From Marsupella aquatica (Eukaryota; Marchantiophyta), in NCBI GenBank assembly GCA_973895155.1, contig OZ316893.1, positions 4,030,001 to 4,094,000 on the forward strand: a stretch of 64,000 bases of DNA, given 5' to 3'. This document shows, piece by piece, positions 32,030 to 43,600 of this stretch. Every line of letters begins with the position of its first letter. The first letter of the stretch is position 1. The notes under the pieces are model-generated. The model was not told the DNA's origin. It worked only from the letters and a program-made list of their open reading frames with translations, and made no database searches. Position numbers and translations under genes: made by a program.

Positions 32030-32044
32030 TTTCAATTGATTTTT

Positions 32045-34990
32045 GGGGGTCTAAGTAACTCTCCAAATACTCAAATATAGTGTTATGCACAAAATGAATT
32101 AACATTACAGTAATATTATTTAGTGTGCATTTATTAGGGGGACTCAAATATTGGGCAGGGAGAATTTTGCAACCACCCGAGTTAGGTTCGGGTGGACACG
32201 GCTTGAAAATGTGCGGGAGACCCTTAGGCTAGCCCACACACTCTGACCGCGGCATTTTGGAAACACCCGGGGACAGACTCCCGTAGCCACTTTCTCCCCC
32301 TGGGAGTCTCACATTACAGACGTAAAAAAATTGCAGTTACAAAGATTCCTTCCCCCGTTATACTTGCCCGCATGGCACCTCACTGGCAAAAGTGAATTCC
32401 CGGGAATACACATGACAGCCCCATATTTGAGACCCCCAATTAGAGTTAGTATATAATTAACATTGCAAGCATTATGAAATCAGGGGCAAAATAGGTCACC
32501 CTCGTCAATATTGCGTTTTAAAAGCTTTACAGCTTATGCTTATCTTGAGGCGCAGAGGACAAGATTAGGAGAGGATACGTCTGACAGTGAGTTACAGTAC
32601 ACCTCGAATCGCCACCTTCTGCTGGGGAAGGATGGAAATGAAGAATGGATGCGAACGGCACCTATCCCTTGTTGTTCCGCCTGCTACAGACTACTTGTCA
32701 CCCAATCGGTAGAGACTGGCAGTGCTATGTAATTATTGTGAACTTTTTCTGCGAGTTGGGACCGACTCTGACAGGAATCTGTGTAGTGTTGGGCACAAAG
32801 AGTTGTGCCGCATAATGGGGCAAATTCCATGGTGGAATCAATCCTGCTCACCGCCCACCGCCCACCAGCAGCCTACTCCAAAGCCTAGTGTACTAGCATG
32901 TGCAGGAGGAGGTACGGTTGCTTCAGAAGAGCGTTTTGGTGGGTGCCCACAACCGAGATTTTGAAATCACACTTTTGCTACAGCCGACTCCACTAGTCTG
33001 TGCGTGTCCATCGTTTTTTATTGCGATTCGGGGCCCGCGTCTTCTGGAAAGTCGTTCCCGTCATTGAAACCCATCGTTATCCCTCTCGTTCATCGCCGAA
33101 TCCAGCTTCCCTGTTCTCACTAACGATAGAAAAGGATGCGTAACGTGCAGAGGTGGCGTGAGTCGTGACTTCCCACCTCCTTTCACTACAGTACTGTGTA
33201 CAGGAAAGAGGAGCTCAGCGCAGTCTTTTGCTGCTGGTAATTCATCATCTGAGATAGCATTTCATCGAACATACCTTCGAAGTGACTGCTGAGAAACGCA
33301 CGGAGCGAGCAGCAGAATCGTTATTCATGAAAAGGCAGCGATCCGAAGACAGTGGACACAGTTCACGACAATTCGTCAGAAGACAAAGTTTCAGCCTTTA
33401 GGAGTCAACTTCCTGTGCCAAGTCGACAAGCTGAACCCTTTCGCTTGATATTACTTATTAGCCATCACTTGCACAGGAAAAACGGAAACAGGTATTCAAA
33501 CTGTTCACCTTGCATCCCGGGCCTTGCATGCCCTAAGCAGCAGGAGGCCGTCACCATTTCCGAAGGCCCGAGGCAGTCAGTCAACTGACTAACTAATTGT
33601 ACTCGCCGTTGGGTAGACGCAAGTTCACGGCTCCACTGTACCGTGCTACACCGTCGCAGAAGAAGCTATTACTATTTGAATAGGGTCAAGGTTCTCTCGG
33701 CTCTTGCGGATCGTGCCAGAAGCTAGGATAGATCCGATGAACATTCGAGTGAATCCCGTCACTTGAGAACAGATAAAAATATCCATAGTCCGCCAGGACA
33801 GATGGAAACGCGAGGCACGATTGAAATGCATACCTGGCAGAGAGATCACGACGGGGCAACAGATACAGTAATTTATAGCAAGACAACACAACTGGCGCAA
33901 CAACTTGTGAACTGTTGGAAAATACAGTAGTAATACTTTTGAACCAGACAGGAACAAGAAGAAATAAGAAGAAATAAGAAGAAATAAGGTTCGAATTCAT
34001 CATTGATGCGCAGAAACATCGATGATGACTAGACGGCTCCATCGATTTGTTCGTTGCAAACAACACTTCCAGAGGACTGTCTTGAACTTCACGACAAGCG
34101 GCCAAACAGCTTCTGTACGCTAAGCGAAGCGACATCCTTCGAATTCAAAGGTTTGACATACTTCCCTCGGAGGTGCTCAAGGCACAAAGCCACACTCCGT
34201 ATATTCGTGTGAAACTTGCATTGCAAGAATGATGCCGAAATAGACCCACCGCATCTGTGAATTAAATTAAAAATGATGGAGTGAGGTAAGTCACAGCCTC
34301 TACAGGCTCTATATTTCTCACTGAGGGTGTTTCATAAACAAAAATATTCTGCCAGGAAGCCGGAACTGGGCTGTACAGAACTACAGTTTCCAAACCGCTT
34401 AAACGCACGTGCCTGCAATTTGGACGGATGGAAACCACTGGCGGATGCTTCAAGCAATTTTTGAAAGACGAAGATCAAACTAGTGTGAACGACCAAATTT
34501 CGGAAAGACGAAGATCAATATTGGACAGAAGCATGGAACGGTAGAAGAGAGTGCGCACCCACATCACGGCACTTCCAATTCCAACAAACAGAACCGGGGA
34601 TTGTTCGGACATTCAGAACAGAGGCACAAGAGAGTTGACGCATCGATTCTCTTTACTGGAAGCGAACGACATAACACTAGGAATTGCAACGCTAAATATA
34701 ATGTAGCAATTCCCTACGTGAAGTTGTAATGCTCATCTTTGGAGCTCCATCAACCTAATTATCTATGAAACGAGAAAGTATGTACATAACCCAATAGAAT
34801 ACAAAGATAGATCAGCCCTATCTCTCCCGTGTGCCTGCTACATTTCTCCGTGAAACTCAATTCAGCAGTTCAACGCCGACCTGCCGCAGCAGCTGCCAAA
34901 ACCAGTACAATAACGCTTCTCTCCAATCCAAAACTGTTGTCCAGGGGTTCAAACAGCACGAAAGTGAGTGCTAAACCACAACTTTTTCCA
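32045..34990. other. Intergenic stretch downstream of the Kelch F-box gene
   Basis: No gene recognised. It contains a strong stem-loop (CCACCCGA/TCGGGTGG, about 32174-32196) and a 10-bp tandem repeat GAAGAAATAA (three copies, about 33957-33987). The part near 34900 should hold the 3' UTR of the minus-strand Kelch F-box gene; no clear AATAAA signal was found. Confidence 0.5.
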
Positions 34991-36175
34991 CTACACCTCC
35001 ACCGCACAGGCCGCCCGGCCAATTCCACAAAACTCATCGTCGCGTTGTACGAGCTCCCATTTCCCCATCCCCTCTGACTCCAAAGGCCGTTTATGGACGA
35101 GAGAATTTTGAGGGTCTCCTGAACTGGGTAACGTCACGAGCATGAGGTTGTCACAAATCGCAGTGGCACAGGTCGCAACCCTGTCCTCTTGAGGAAGAGA
35201 GTCGATAACCGTCCACACATTCGTTTTGCTGCAGTACCGCACCAGATTGTCCCTTTGGATGGCATAGAGCTGCCCTCCATTTTGAGGTGTCATGACGAAA
35301 GGTCCCGGACTGACTTCCTCCTTCCACATGTTCTCGACCCTGGTCCAGCTCCCCATCCCGGGGTCGAAGATTTCCGCACTGGCCACGAAGTGTCCTTGAG
35401 AAGTGGTCGAGTATCCGCTGATGATGGCCAGCTTGGTGCCATTCTCCACAACCACGCCTCCGCACTCGTCCCGCTCCTCGCTCATGTCCGGCAGCGCTTC
35501 CCACCGATCCTCAGCGGGCAAATACACATCCGCGGACGACAGCCCATTCTTGTTATCGTCATGCCCGCCCGCGACGTAAACCTTTCCGTCAATCACCCCG
35601 CATGCAAAGAAGGAGCGGCCCCGGGGCATGTCCGCGCAGCGCCTCCATGTCTGCGACGAGAAATTGAACATGTACACATTCCGCAGCGCCTCGTAAGACG
35701 CCGGATGCCAACCTCCCATCAGCACGAGCTTGTCGTTCAACCCCACGATACGGCAGAAGACGGGCAGGCCGAGAGGGAAATCGGGGATTGGAGGCAGCCT
35801 CGACCAGGTCTGGCTTGGCGCATCGTACATGCTCACGCCGAAAGCGGGCGCCGTCTGGTGTATATGTTTTCCCCCCGGGGCAACGAGATTGCTCTCCGGC
35901 AGTGCCTGCACTATGCACACGCAATTCCGCGTCGTGCCGACTCTCTTACGCTCCTCGTAGAAACTCTGCGTCGTGACGAGCTGCCCCCACCGCTTGCAGA
36001 CGCCCTGCAGCTGAGGAAAGGCCGTGTGCGAGATCCGCAGGAAACACTCCATAGCAATTTCCTCCGGCAGCCCTGGTAGCAAATCCTGCGGGTCGACCCG
36101 ATCGCTCAAATCGATCTCGACGTAATCCATGAAATCCTCATCGCACTCGAGATCCCATATCATATTCATCGCCAT
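34991..36175 (-). CDS. Kelch-repeat F-box protein (KFB/KMD-like)
   Basis: Single-exon gene of 394 residues; the start context AAGATGGCG is strong. An F-box lies at residues 31-80 (LLPGLPEEIAMECFLRI...LQGVCKRWGQLV). Kelch repeats follow: about 115-157 (YDAPSQTWSRLPPI, KLVLMGGW), 167-206 (MFNFSSQTWRRCADMPRGRS, KVYVAGGHDD), 214-256 (DVYLPAEDRWEALPDM, KLAIISGY) and 267-285 (EIFDPGMGSWTRVENM); a weaker fourth blade runs to about 325. The C-terminal AACAVEV resembles the CxVEV end of plant KFB proteins. By family knowledge these SCF subunits target phenylalanine ammonia-lyase or type-B response regulators for degradation. Which substrate applies here is unknown. Intact and GC-richer than its surroundings. 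Confidence 0.93.
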   Translation of the reverse strand: MAMNMIWDLECDEDFMDYVEIDLSDRVDPQDLLPGLPEEIAMECFLRISHTAFPQLQGVCKRWGQLVTTQSFYEERKRVGTTRNCVCIVQALPESNLVAPGGKHIHQTAPAFGVSMYDAPSQTWSRLPPIPDFPLGLPVFCRIVGLNDKLVLMGGWHPASYEALRNVYMFNFSSQTWRRCADMPRGRSFFACGVIDGKVYVAGGHDDNKNGLSSADVYLPAEDRWEALPDMSEERDECGGVVVENGTKLAIISGYSTTSQGHFVASAEIFDPGMGSWTRVENMWKEEVSPGPFVMTPQNGGQLYAIQRDNLVRYCSKTNVWTVIDSLPQEDRVATCATAICDNLMLVTLPSSGDPQNSLVHKRPLESEGMGKWELVQRDDEFCGIGRAACAVEV

Positions 36176-36390
36176 CTTGGCAGCCGCTTTTTAGGAACCC
36201 TCGGCGGTGCAACAACTCCTGCCTCGGACACTTACACACGAAAACCTCTGAAAAATTCGGTTACACTCGTCCTCGTACCGCTCCCTACCTCCTAAAGCGC
36301 AAACCCTCACACCCAATCTTGACGAGCGAAAAAAATGGCTCCTGCCTTTTTCTTCAGAGGACGAGACGAAAGAAGGTAAGGTGTGCCGGG

Positions 36391-36397
36391 TATATAT
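36391..36397 (-). promoter_or_regulatory. Putative TATA box of the Kelch F-box gene
   Basis: The minus strand reads CATATATACCC here. A start about 30 bp downstream (near 36360) would give a 5' UTR of about 185 nt. A frame with a start at 36436 would then lie outside the transcript. Confidence 0.5.
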
Positions 36398-39300
36398 GTC
36401 TCTTCTCTCCGAAAGGTCGCCCTCCTCTCGGACCACCCGAGGCAGACGGTGAATTACGCCACCCCTAGCCCACGTTGAACAACTGTCCTAGGTAGCTCGT
36501 CGCAGAAATCGATGAGGGAGCACACGCAATCGAATTGCGCAGAGCAAAACGTCCCGTACCGGCACGACAAAGTGAAAGGTTTAAGTATTCGCCGCAGCAG
36601 CAGACACTTGTTTTAATGGGAGGAGATTAGGAGACTGACCACAACTCTAACAATTGGGAAAACACCACACACCTCAGAATTGCACCACAGTACTCTTTCC
36701 TCGTCAGCTTCTTCTTCAATTCGTCCCCTTGCTTAGCTATCAATCTGCTTATGCCTTCGCCAGGACGTCTGTGACTGACGGATCGATTGCTCTCGTTGAA
36801 ACGCAGGCACGAGATAAGAGCAGAGGAAAGAGTCAGAGAGAGAGGGCGAGAGAGAAAGAACGCAAGAAGCCCTCCTCAGCTCTTTCGCATCGGCGCAGTG
36901 TGATTCATGTTTCTAGAACGAGGGAACAAGAAAGAACAAGTACCCCCTCACTTTATCCAACCCGGGCAAAGGGGAAGCAGCAGTGGAGGAGTAGGAGGTG
37001 GGCAAACAAGAATGGATTGATCGAGAAGAAGAAGGAAGGAAGAAGGGGGAGGGACCGGATAGGGCGGGCAGTGGATGAAGAGAGATTGGTGTCCGGTGAT
37101 CAAACTAAATGATGCCAAGTGCGGGCAAGTCGGAAGGATTTTATTCCATCTGGACGAGGGTGGCAGATGGGAATGTGGGATTGCTGAGACGCGGCTCTTT
37201 TATCCACTGCGATTCTCCGTCCGTCACGGATCGAAGCTATTGCGATGCGATGTGGCGGTGGGCGAATTCGAGATACATCCTCCTGAAGATAGGTCTTTGT
37301 TTTTGGAGGGGAAGATAAACTTGAGAGGCGGTGGGAGCATTCGAGATTCAAGGTCGCGGAGATTTGAGACTTTCTTTTTTTTGGTTTGTCGTCTTTCCTC
37401 CACCCAAAAGTACAGTGACTTAGTATTCTGCCCCAAAACTATTTTAATTATAAAGTTACCTCCCATTTCGAATGTGGGTTGCTTACGCTGACTTGATGAC
37501 GATCTGAGCCATGTGGAAGCTTCTAATTTGTCCGAGCTAACCTCTTGCTTGTGTACAAATTGGGGAAAAGGAGGGGGATCAGAATGTAAATTTTTTGCTT
37601 GTAAACAATACTAGTCACCTGCGTTCATTGAGTTTTGGATGGGGCAATGTGGTCCAGGGCGAAGGTATGGTTGGAGGGGGTTAGCAGTGGTGAATAAGCA
37701 ACTTGACATATCCTAACTACTAAGTTCAGGGTAGGGACAGAAAAGGTTATGGAGTACAAAATTCATGATCCATAACCCCCCCCCCTATGGAAGAAATTCA
37801 ACTTGTTGTGATGACAGTGTGGGGGGGGCTTGCGGTCCAAAAGAGAAGTACTGAAGAAGGTGTCACCTCTAAAATTCTGCATGTGAGCCACACTGGTCTC
37901 CATGGCTATCCATGGAACAGCTGATGGGAACTAGGGCTGTTATATGTCATGGTTGCTGTGGCCCATCTGTGCGACCAGAATGAAGGCAAGACCAGGGTTT
38001 AAACCGCCATCCCCCTGTATGTATTACAGAGCATTATCTTCAGCATCTCCACTGTCCATTTTTTGAAGATCTAAAATTAAAAGGTTGTAATTTGCAGATT
38101 AGCCCTCAGTCATTTGCAGAAACCGCCACAGCCCATACTTGGTGACACATGTTTGATTAATTCTAGGGGCCGACTCATGCTCTACTATTTGTAACATTGG
38201 TTCAAATATCAACTTGGGGATGAGAATATTTTCTGATTCGGTCTAAAGATTAAGGGATGACCTGGAGATATTGTGAATGTGTTTGTGCGACTGGCATGGG
38301 ATAAAGCTATGTCTAGTAAGCAGGAGTGCTGTAATACTACATAAAGCACTAGTCATGAATTTGGCCTGACTAAACGCTCCCAAGAATTCAAGGTTTCCTG
38401 CTATCACTCAACCTCCCAAATAAAGTTTTTCAGAATAGTATGGGAAATTTTATAGGCTCCAAGAAAAAATAGGGGGTACTAGGGGGGGGGGGGGGGGGGG
38501 GTGGCTTTCTAGTTTACAAAGACTGGGGTCAGGGACTCAACCCAGGGATCCAACAAATTCTGAAGAATCTGTCCAAATTTATGATGCACATCCCATGTCA
38601 ATTCTATTTATCCCATAATCCTGGATCTTTCTAGCTCCTGAAATGTATCAGCACCAAAGCGGCCAGAACTCATTGTTGTGCTCTATGTTGCATTTTGGGC
38701 CTTGGTTTTTTTCAATAACTAAGGTATCATTGTGCATAAGTACAATCGAGCTGTTGATCTGCAAGGTTGCTTTTCATGAAGCACCACAAGGGTTGATCAA
38801 GGTAGCAAGGATTGCACAGGAAACAACAGGGAACCTCGTCCGCCACCAAGACTCCCACATATTATGTGTCTTGTTTTAATATCACATCCTCTTGATAAGT
38901 ATGCTCAAACGTCCTAAGAACATGTGTGGAGCAAATCACACGCTTGCAAGGGGCAACTTGCAGGAATGATCACTTGCCCACCACACATTCATCATAGTCC
39001 ACATCTCAAAATGAATGAAGAACAGTGTACGTAGAGAGCCATTGTATGAATGTTGCAAAGAGCAAACAAAATTTTTGTGACCTTGCATCCAAGGATGCTC
39101 TCTCCAAATGTTGACATATGAAGGTCATACGGTGGAAATCTAATTAAACATTATAATATGCAATATCACTCTTTCTTTCTCAAGGTGTGTAGATGTCATT
39201 CTAGCCGGAAGCCTCCTTAGGCTTTGGATTCTGGTGACAGTTTTCCCTAACCATGAGATGAACCTACCGTGGCACTATGCAACTTTTTCATGCCCAACCC

Positions 39301-40263
39301 GTCACTTGCCTTGACTTGCACAATGTTTGAAATATTGTGCCAAGCTGAATCCTTGAAGAGTTCATTTGCCTGGTTCTCTCTCTTATGCTCACGTCATTTA
39401 CTATCAACAATATTGTACATGCATGGACATTGGGCTACTGCTCAGTAATCATTGAATAGAGATGCTTCACAATAAAGAATGGGTAAGAGATGTTTTATAA
39501 TTACTATTTTTTTTAGTAAAGGGTGGGCTCCAGACCACTGAATTCTGTTTTTCACTGGGGTTTTTCATGGTGCCCCACTCAAATCACAAAGAGAAAAATC
39601 AAGAATGGCTATGAGTGTTTGGGTAATATTTTGTATACAAGTAACATTATGTTTACAGGGTATTGTGGGATCTACTGTAGTGCCCCCAAAGTGAAAGCTT
39701 CTACTCAAAGTTTCGAGGGGCTAATATTGAGCATTTTAATGTTCTGGTGACAAGATCTGTATACACTTACAGGTGAGGGTCAAGGGCAAGAAGATCAAGG
39801 GCTACGAAAGGAGGCAGGAAGGACTAGCTTAAAAAGGATATCCTGAAGATTTAGCTGAGCAAACTCAAAAAGAAAACTTCGACACTTACAGAGATTGGGG
39901 ACATTTTCAAAAATGTTGTGCACACCTTCCAAAAAGGTTGGGCACATTTATAGACTTCAGAACACTTGTAGACTTCCAAAATATTTGGGCACAAGTCCAA
40001 AGACTTGGCATGCAAGATCTAACCCACAGATCACATTTGGTCATTTAGAATCTTCTAAGAATCTGAAATAAATAATGGATACTTTATATGGACAAAGTTA
40101 TCATCTAGAATATTATAGGAATCTGTAAAAAAGAGAAGATCCGTTTGGTATCCCTCAAAGTTGCATTTGACCTGCAAGATTTTCTTTTCACTCATTTTAG
40201 TACATATAAAGAAAAATCTTCATAATCAGTGGATCAAAATCCTGAGTGCACCTTTCTCTAATA
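36398..40263. other. Intergenic stretch, promoter side of the Kelch F-box gene
   Basis: The region 36450-37110 is rich in purine runs (AGAGAGAGAGGG, GAAGAAGAAGG) of the kind common in plant promoters and leaders. An open frame at 36654-37112 is low-complexity and basic and is not claimed. A G20 run lies at 38482-38501 and a C10 run near 37776. No gene recognised. Confidence 0.5.
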
Positions 40264-40601
40264 AGAGCATCTCCAAGCCAACCTGTTTGGCTCACTAGGT
40301 AAATTGAGTACCCACTTTGATAATGTCATATGTTTAGTTCGCTGTGTATATCTATCATGGCCAACTGAAAAGCAGCCCAGGATTGACAGGATGATTTTCC
40401 TATGAGCATCTGATGACCCTAGATGTGGAAACCCCAGTAAACCGATAGCTACTTATACTCACTTCCATAGACAAGTCCAATAACGCAAAATCCTGCAAAA
40501 TAGAATTCAGTGGTCTGGACCTGACTTATTGCATTTTTTTTTATTGGGTTTGGTTAACATCTGCTTACAATAACAAAATCCTTTAGGATTGGAGATGCTC
40601 T
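40264..40601. mobile_element. MITE-like element with 13-bp terminal inverted repeats
   Basis: AGAGCATCTCCAA (40264-40276) is the exact reverse complement of TTGGAGATGCTCT (40589-40601). The interior of 338 bp has no coding. GAGCATCTCCAA ends are typical of plant PIF/Harbinger- or Tourist-like MITEs. No convincing target duplication is visible, so the family is uncertain. Confidence 0.65.
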
Positions 40602-43600
40602 GTTGCGCTAGAAGTCACTCAGGGAAAGAGCTTTGTCTAGACTCTGGTTTTACTCCGGAATCTTTCTTCACATTTGATGAGGGAGGAACAGGCACAACCC
40701 TCATTGGCCAATGTATTTTGGGCATTTGATTTCCACATTCTAACCTGGAAGATGGATGGCAACTAGTAATTCAAAAAGAAACAATTTTGTCACAAATATC
40801 ACAATTCTACCCAAAAGATCTTGCTACTGGGATTATTAATCTCCAGATTTAACTGTCTGAAAATGTAAAGAAGATTGGCAATTCATCATCTACTAGCCCG
40901 ACTACCTGTCCTTTGAACATGAATAGAGGTGAGCTATGGGAGCACTACACACAGCAACTCCAAAAACATGGTGAAGGAGCGCAGCATACAGTGGCATTGC
41001 ATGACTACAGTGCATTTTCAAAACCTTCACCTTAAACCCAATTTGCATTTTCAAACACACTTTTCTCACCATGCACACCCACAGCATCCCCAACTTAAGT
41101 GACTTCCTTAGAATTATAGTCTACAGGCTTCAGTCTAGATCCTGACCCTGGAAAGTAGTTAGCTTACTAATAAAGACTATCAAAACCCTATCTAGAGTTA
41201 GACCCTAACCCACAAAGATAGCTTACTAATAAAAACTATAAAATCACTATTTAGGGCTACTATCTAAAGTGAAGTGTCTAGACACTCAAACTGAATAAGT
41301 GAAACTGCCTACAAATGAACAGGGAAGGTGTGAGGCAAAGCTGAACAGGAAACGATCAGTAATCATTCATTGGTGCATTTGTTTTCTCTCTCATCTCGAT
41401 TTACGTTCGAGTAACCATGCTAGTGTTTCAACAGTCTTTGTGACAAAATGTCACGACCTGACCTCATTCTCAGATTTATAAACAAAAATCTATACTACTG
41501 TAGCGTCCCGTAATATGTAACTTCTGCATGCTTACCACTTGTGAAAGGGAATAGCATCATTCTGCTGACTGCAAGTCATAAGTCACCACGACACTAATTA
41601 CTGTCACAGAATCTCCTCCGTTCCACCTCTGACAATCGTCAGACCCGGCAATGTAAGGGTTGCACAATGCACATAGTTAAAATCGGACAGGACCAGAGGT
41701 ACTAAATCCCCCCGTACTGTACCAAATTACCAAAGTCCTGAACGACGCCGACAACATATCTCGTCTGAACATTCAAAAAATTAATTAGCTTTCCAGTCCT
41801 GACTCTAATAAACTCACACGGGTGTTTCATCTCTTCTTCTTCTTGTTTCCGTCAATGTTATCTCTTCATTGTTATTATGATCGGTCAACACCGATGGACA
41901 CATGGTGAACTGGAAGGCCTGAAGTACATTCCACGCGGGTGCCGTCTAGTGGACAGTGGATTGTGACTTGCTGTTCTATCAGCGCGTGTCCAATGAACTG
42001 ACCGAATATGACGCCAAGCCCAACCCGCCGACCTCCCTGCTTACCCGTTACCCTCGTTGCCTGCCGGTGTCCCGGTAATCTGTCAGGCCTGAAGTGGCAG
42101 GAGTGCTCTACCGGCTTGTTACCAGTCACGGCAGTCGGCATCGTGTGATAAGGAACGCGGCGGCGGGCATGACTGTCCGATCGTCTACTACCCTCACCTA
42201 GCTCTAAGAGTTGCGTTTGAAAACCAACGCCCATCATTTTCATTATTCTTGGAAAACTCATCTTACTTTATAAAGAGCTTTTCCCCAATCTGCTCCACAA
42301 TTCAAAATTATTAGCTTGCCCCCAACAAAATTTAATTATCAACGTGTCTTCCATTTCGCATATGAGTGATCGTCAACTTAACCATTTTTCAATATTTTTA
42401 TTCTCATTGGACAGGTTACAAAATTTGGGTAGTCTGAGGACACAGGAGAGCAAAAAACTATATTTATAAATTTGGATGAGAAGTTAAAGTTGGGGTCTAG
42501 GCTTCGAAAGTGAACCCTCTAGTAGATAGTGATCTTGGATGAGAAGTTAAAGTTGGAGTCTAGGCTTTTAGAGTGAACCCTCTTGGAGATAGTGATCAAA
42601 AAGTAGAGTTAAGGGCTGGGCGAGTGAAGCCTTCGTGACCACTAGAATTATGTGGATGGAAATAACAAGATGCTATGAATAGGATAATGTCCTGGTTAGA
42701 GGGCATTGTAGGATATAATACCTTGAAAATTGAGTGCAGTAGCCCGAGTTTTGAGGGCATTATTTTCATAATGCCCATAACTAGGACATTAATGTACGTA
42801 AAAACTTGAGTGAATTTTTCGTAACAAACAAGAAAAAGTGAATCCATAAAATAGAAAATTCAAATTAAAGGGTCATCCAAGAAGTGGTTGCTATGGAATT
42901 GGCCAAAAATATACATTCTTTAGTTATAGAGATTTTGTTAGTATCACCATATAAGATTTGGTTATCATCTTGAGATGTTGACTAAATTTAATTATTATTT
43001 TTTGTATGGTAAAACTATATTTAATTTTTACTTTTACTATATTTATGGTGTTTTGTATAATCCCCTCCTCCAAAAAGGGGTGCATTGTGGAGAATTAATG
43101 CACTCAAATATACAAAGAGAAAGTCACGAAAGTCTTTACGCATATTTTCTTTAGGTATATCAAAATGATTATGGTGCTTGATAAACTTAACATTAAGTTT
43201 CGGGCTGGTCTTTAAAAGAAAAAAAAACTTAACATTATTTCTATTTGTAATCTAAGAATGAGTGTTTGTAATCCCTTGGGTCCCACTCTCAGATGCTACT
43301 TGCATGCTGGTTTCTATCTAAGGGATTACAAGGTGAGCTCTAAATTTGATCTCCAAATTCTTTAATTGTAAGAGATTTTTGTTTGCAAAGGACTGTGATG
43401 AACTGCACTTGGACTGGATCTCACTGTCCACAATGAAAGATTGTTTCAGCTCGGCTAGGCTCACAGGAACAATTGAATTCTAGCAAATTTGCACTTGTGT
43501 GGATCAGTGCACCATATGTAGCTTTTGGGAATATGAAGATTTGCATCCTCATGTAGTTTACCTTATGTGCTTGATGGAGAGCTCAGGATAATTGGCAACA

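Noticed and set aside
35189-36079. 296-codon plus-strand frame
   Set aside because: Antisense to the Kelch F-box gene; long because of the GC-rich codon use of that gene.
36191-36436. Upstream open frame in the Kelch F-box leader
   Set aside because: Its start lies upstream of the likely TATA box at 36391-36397, so it is probably not in the transcript.
36654-37112. 152-codon open frame upstream of the Kelch F-box gene
   Set aside because: Low-complexity basic sequence from purine-rich promoter-like DNA, no domain and no homology recognised.
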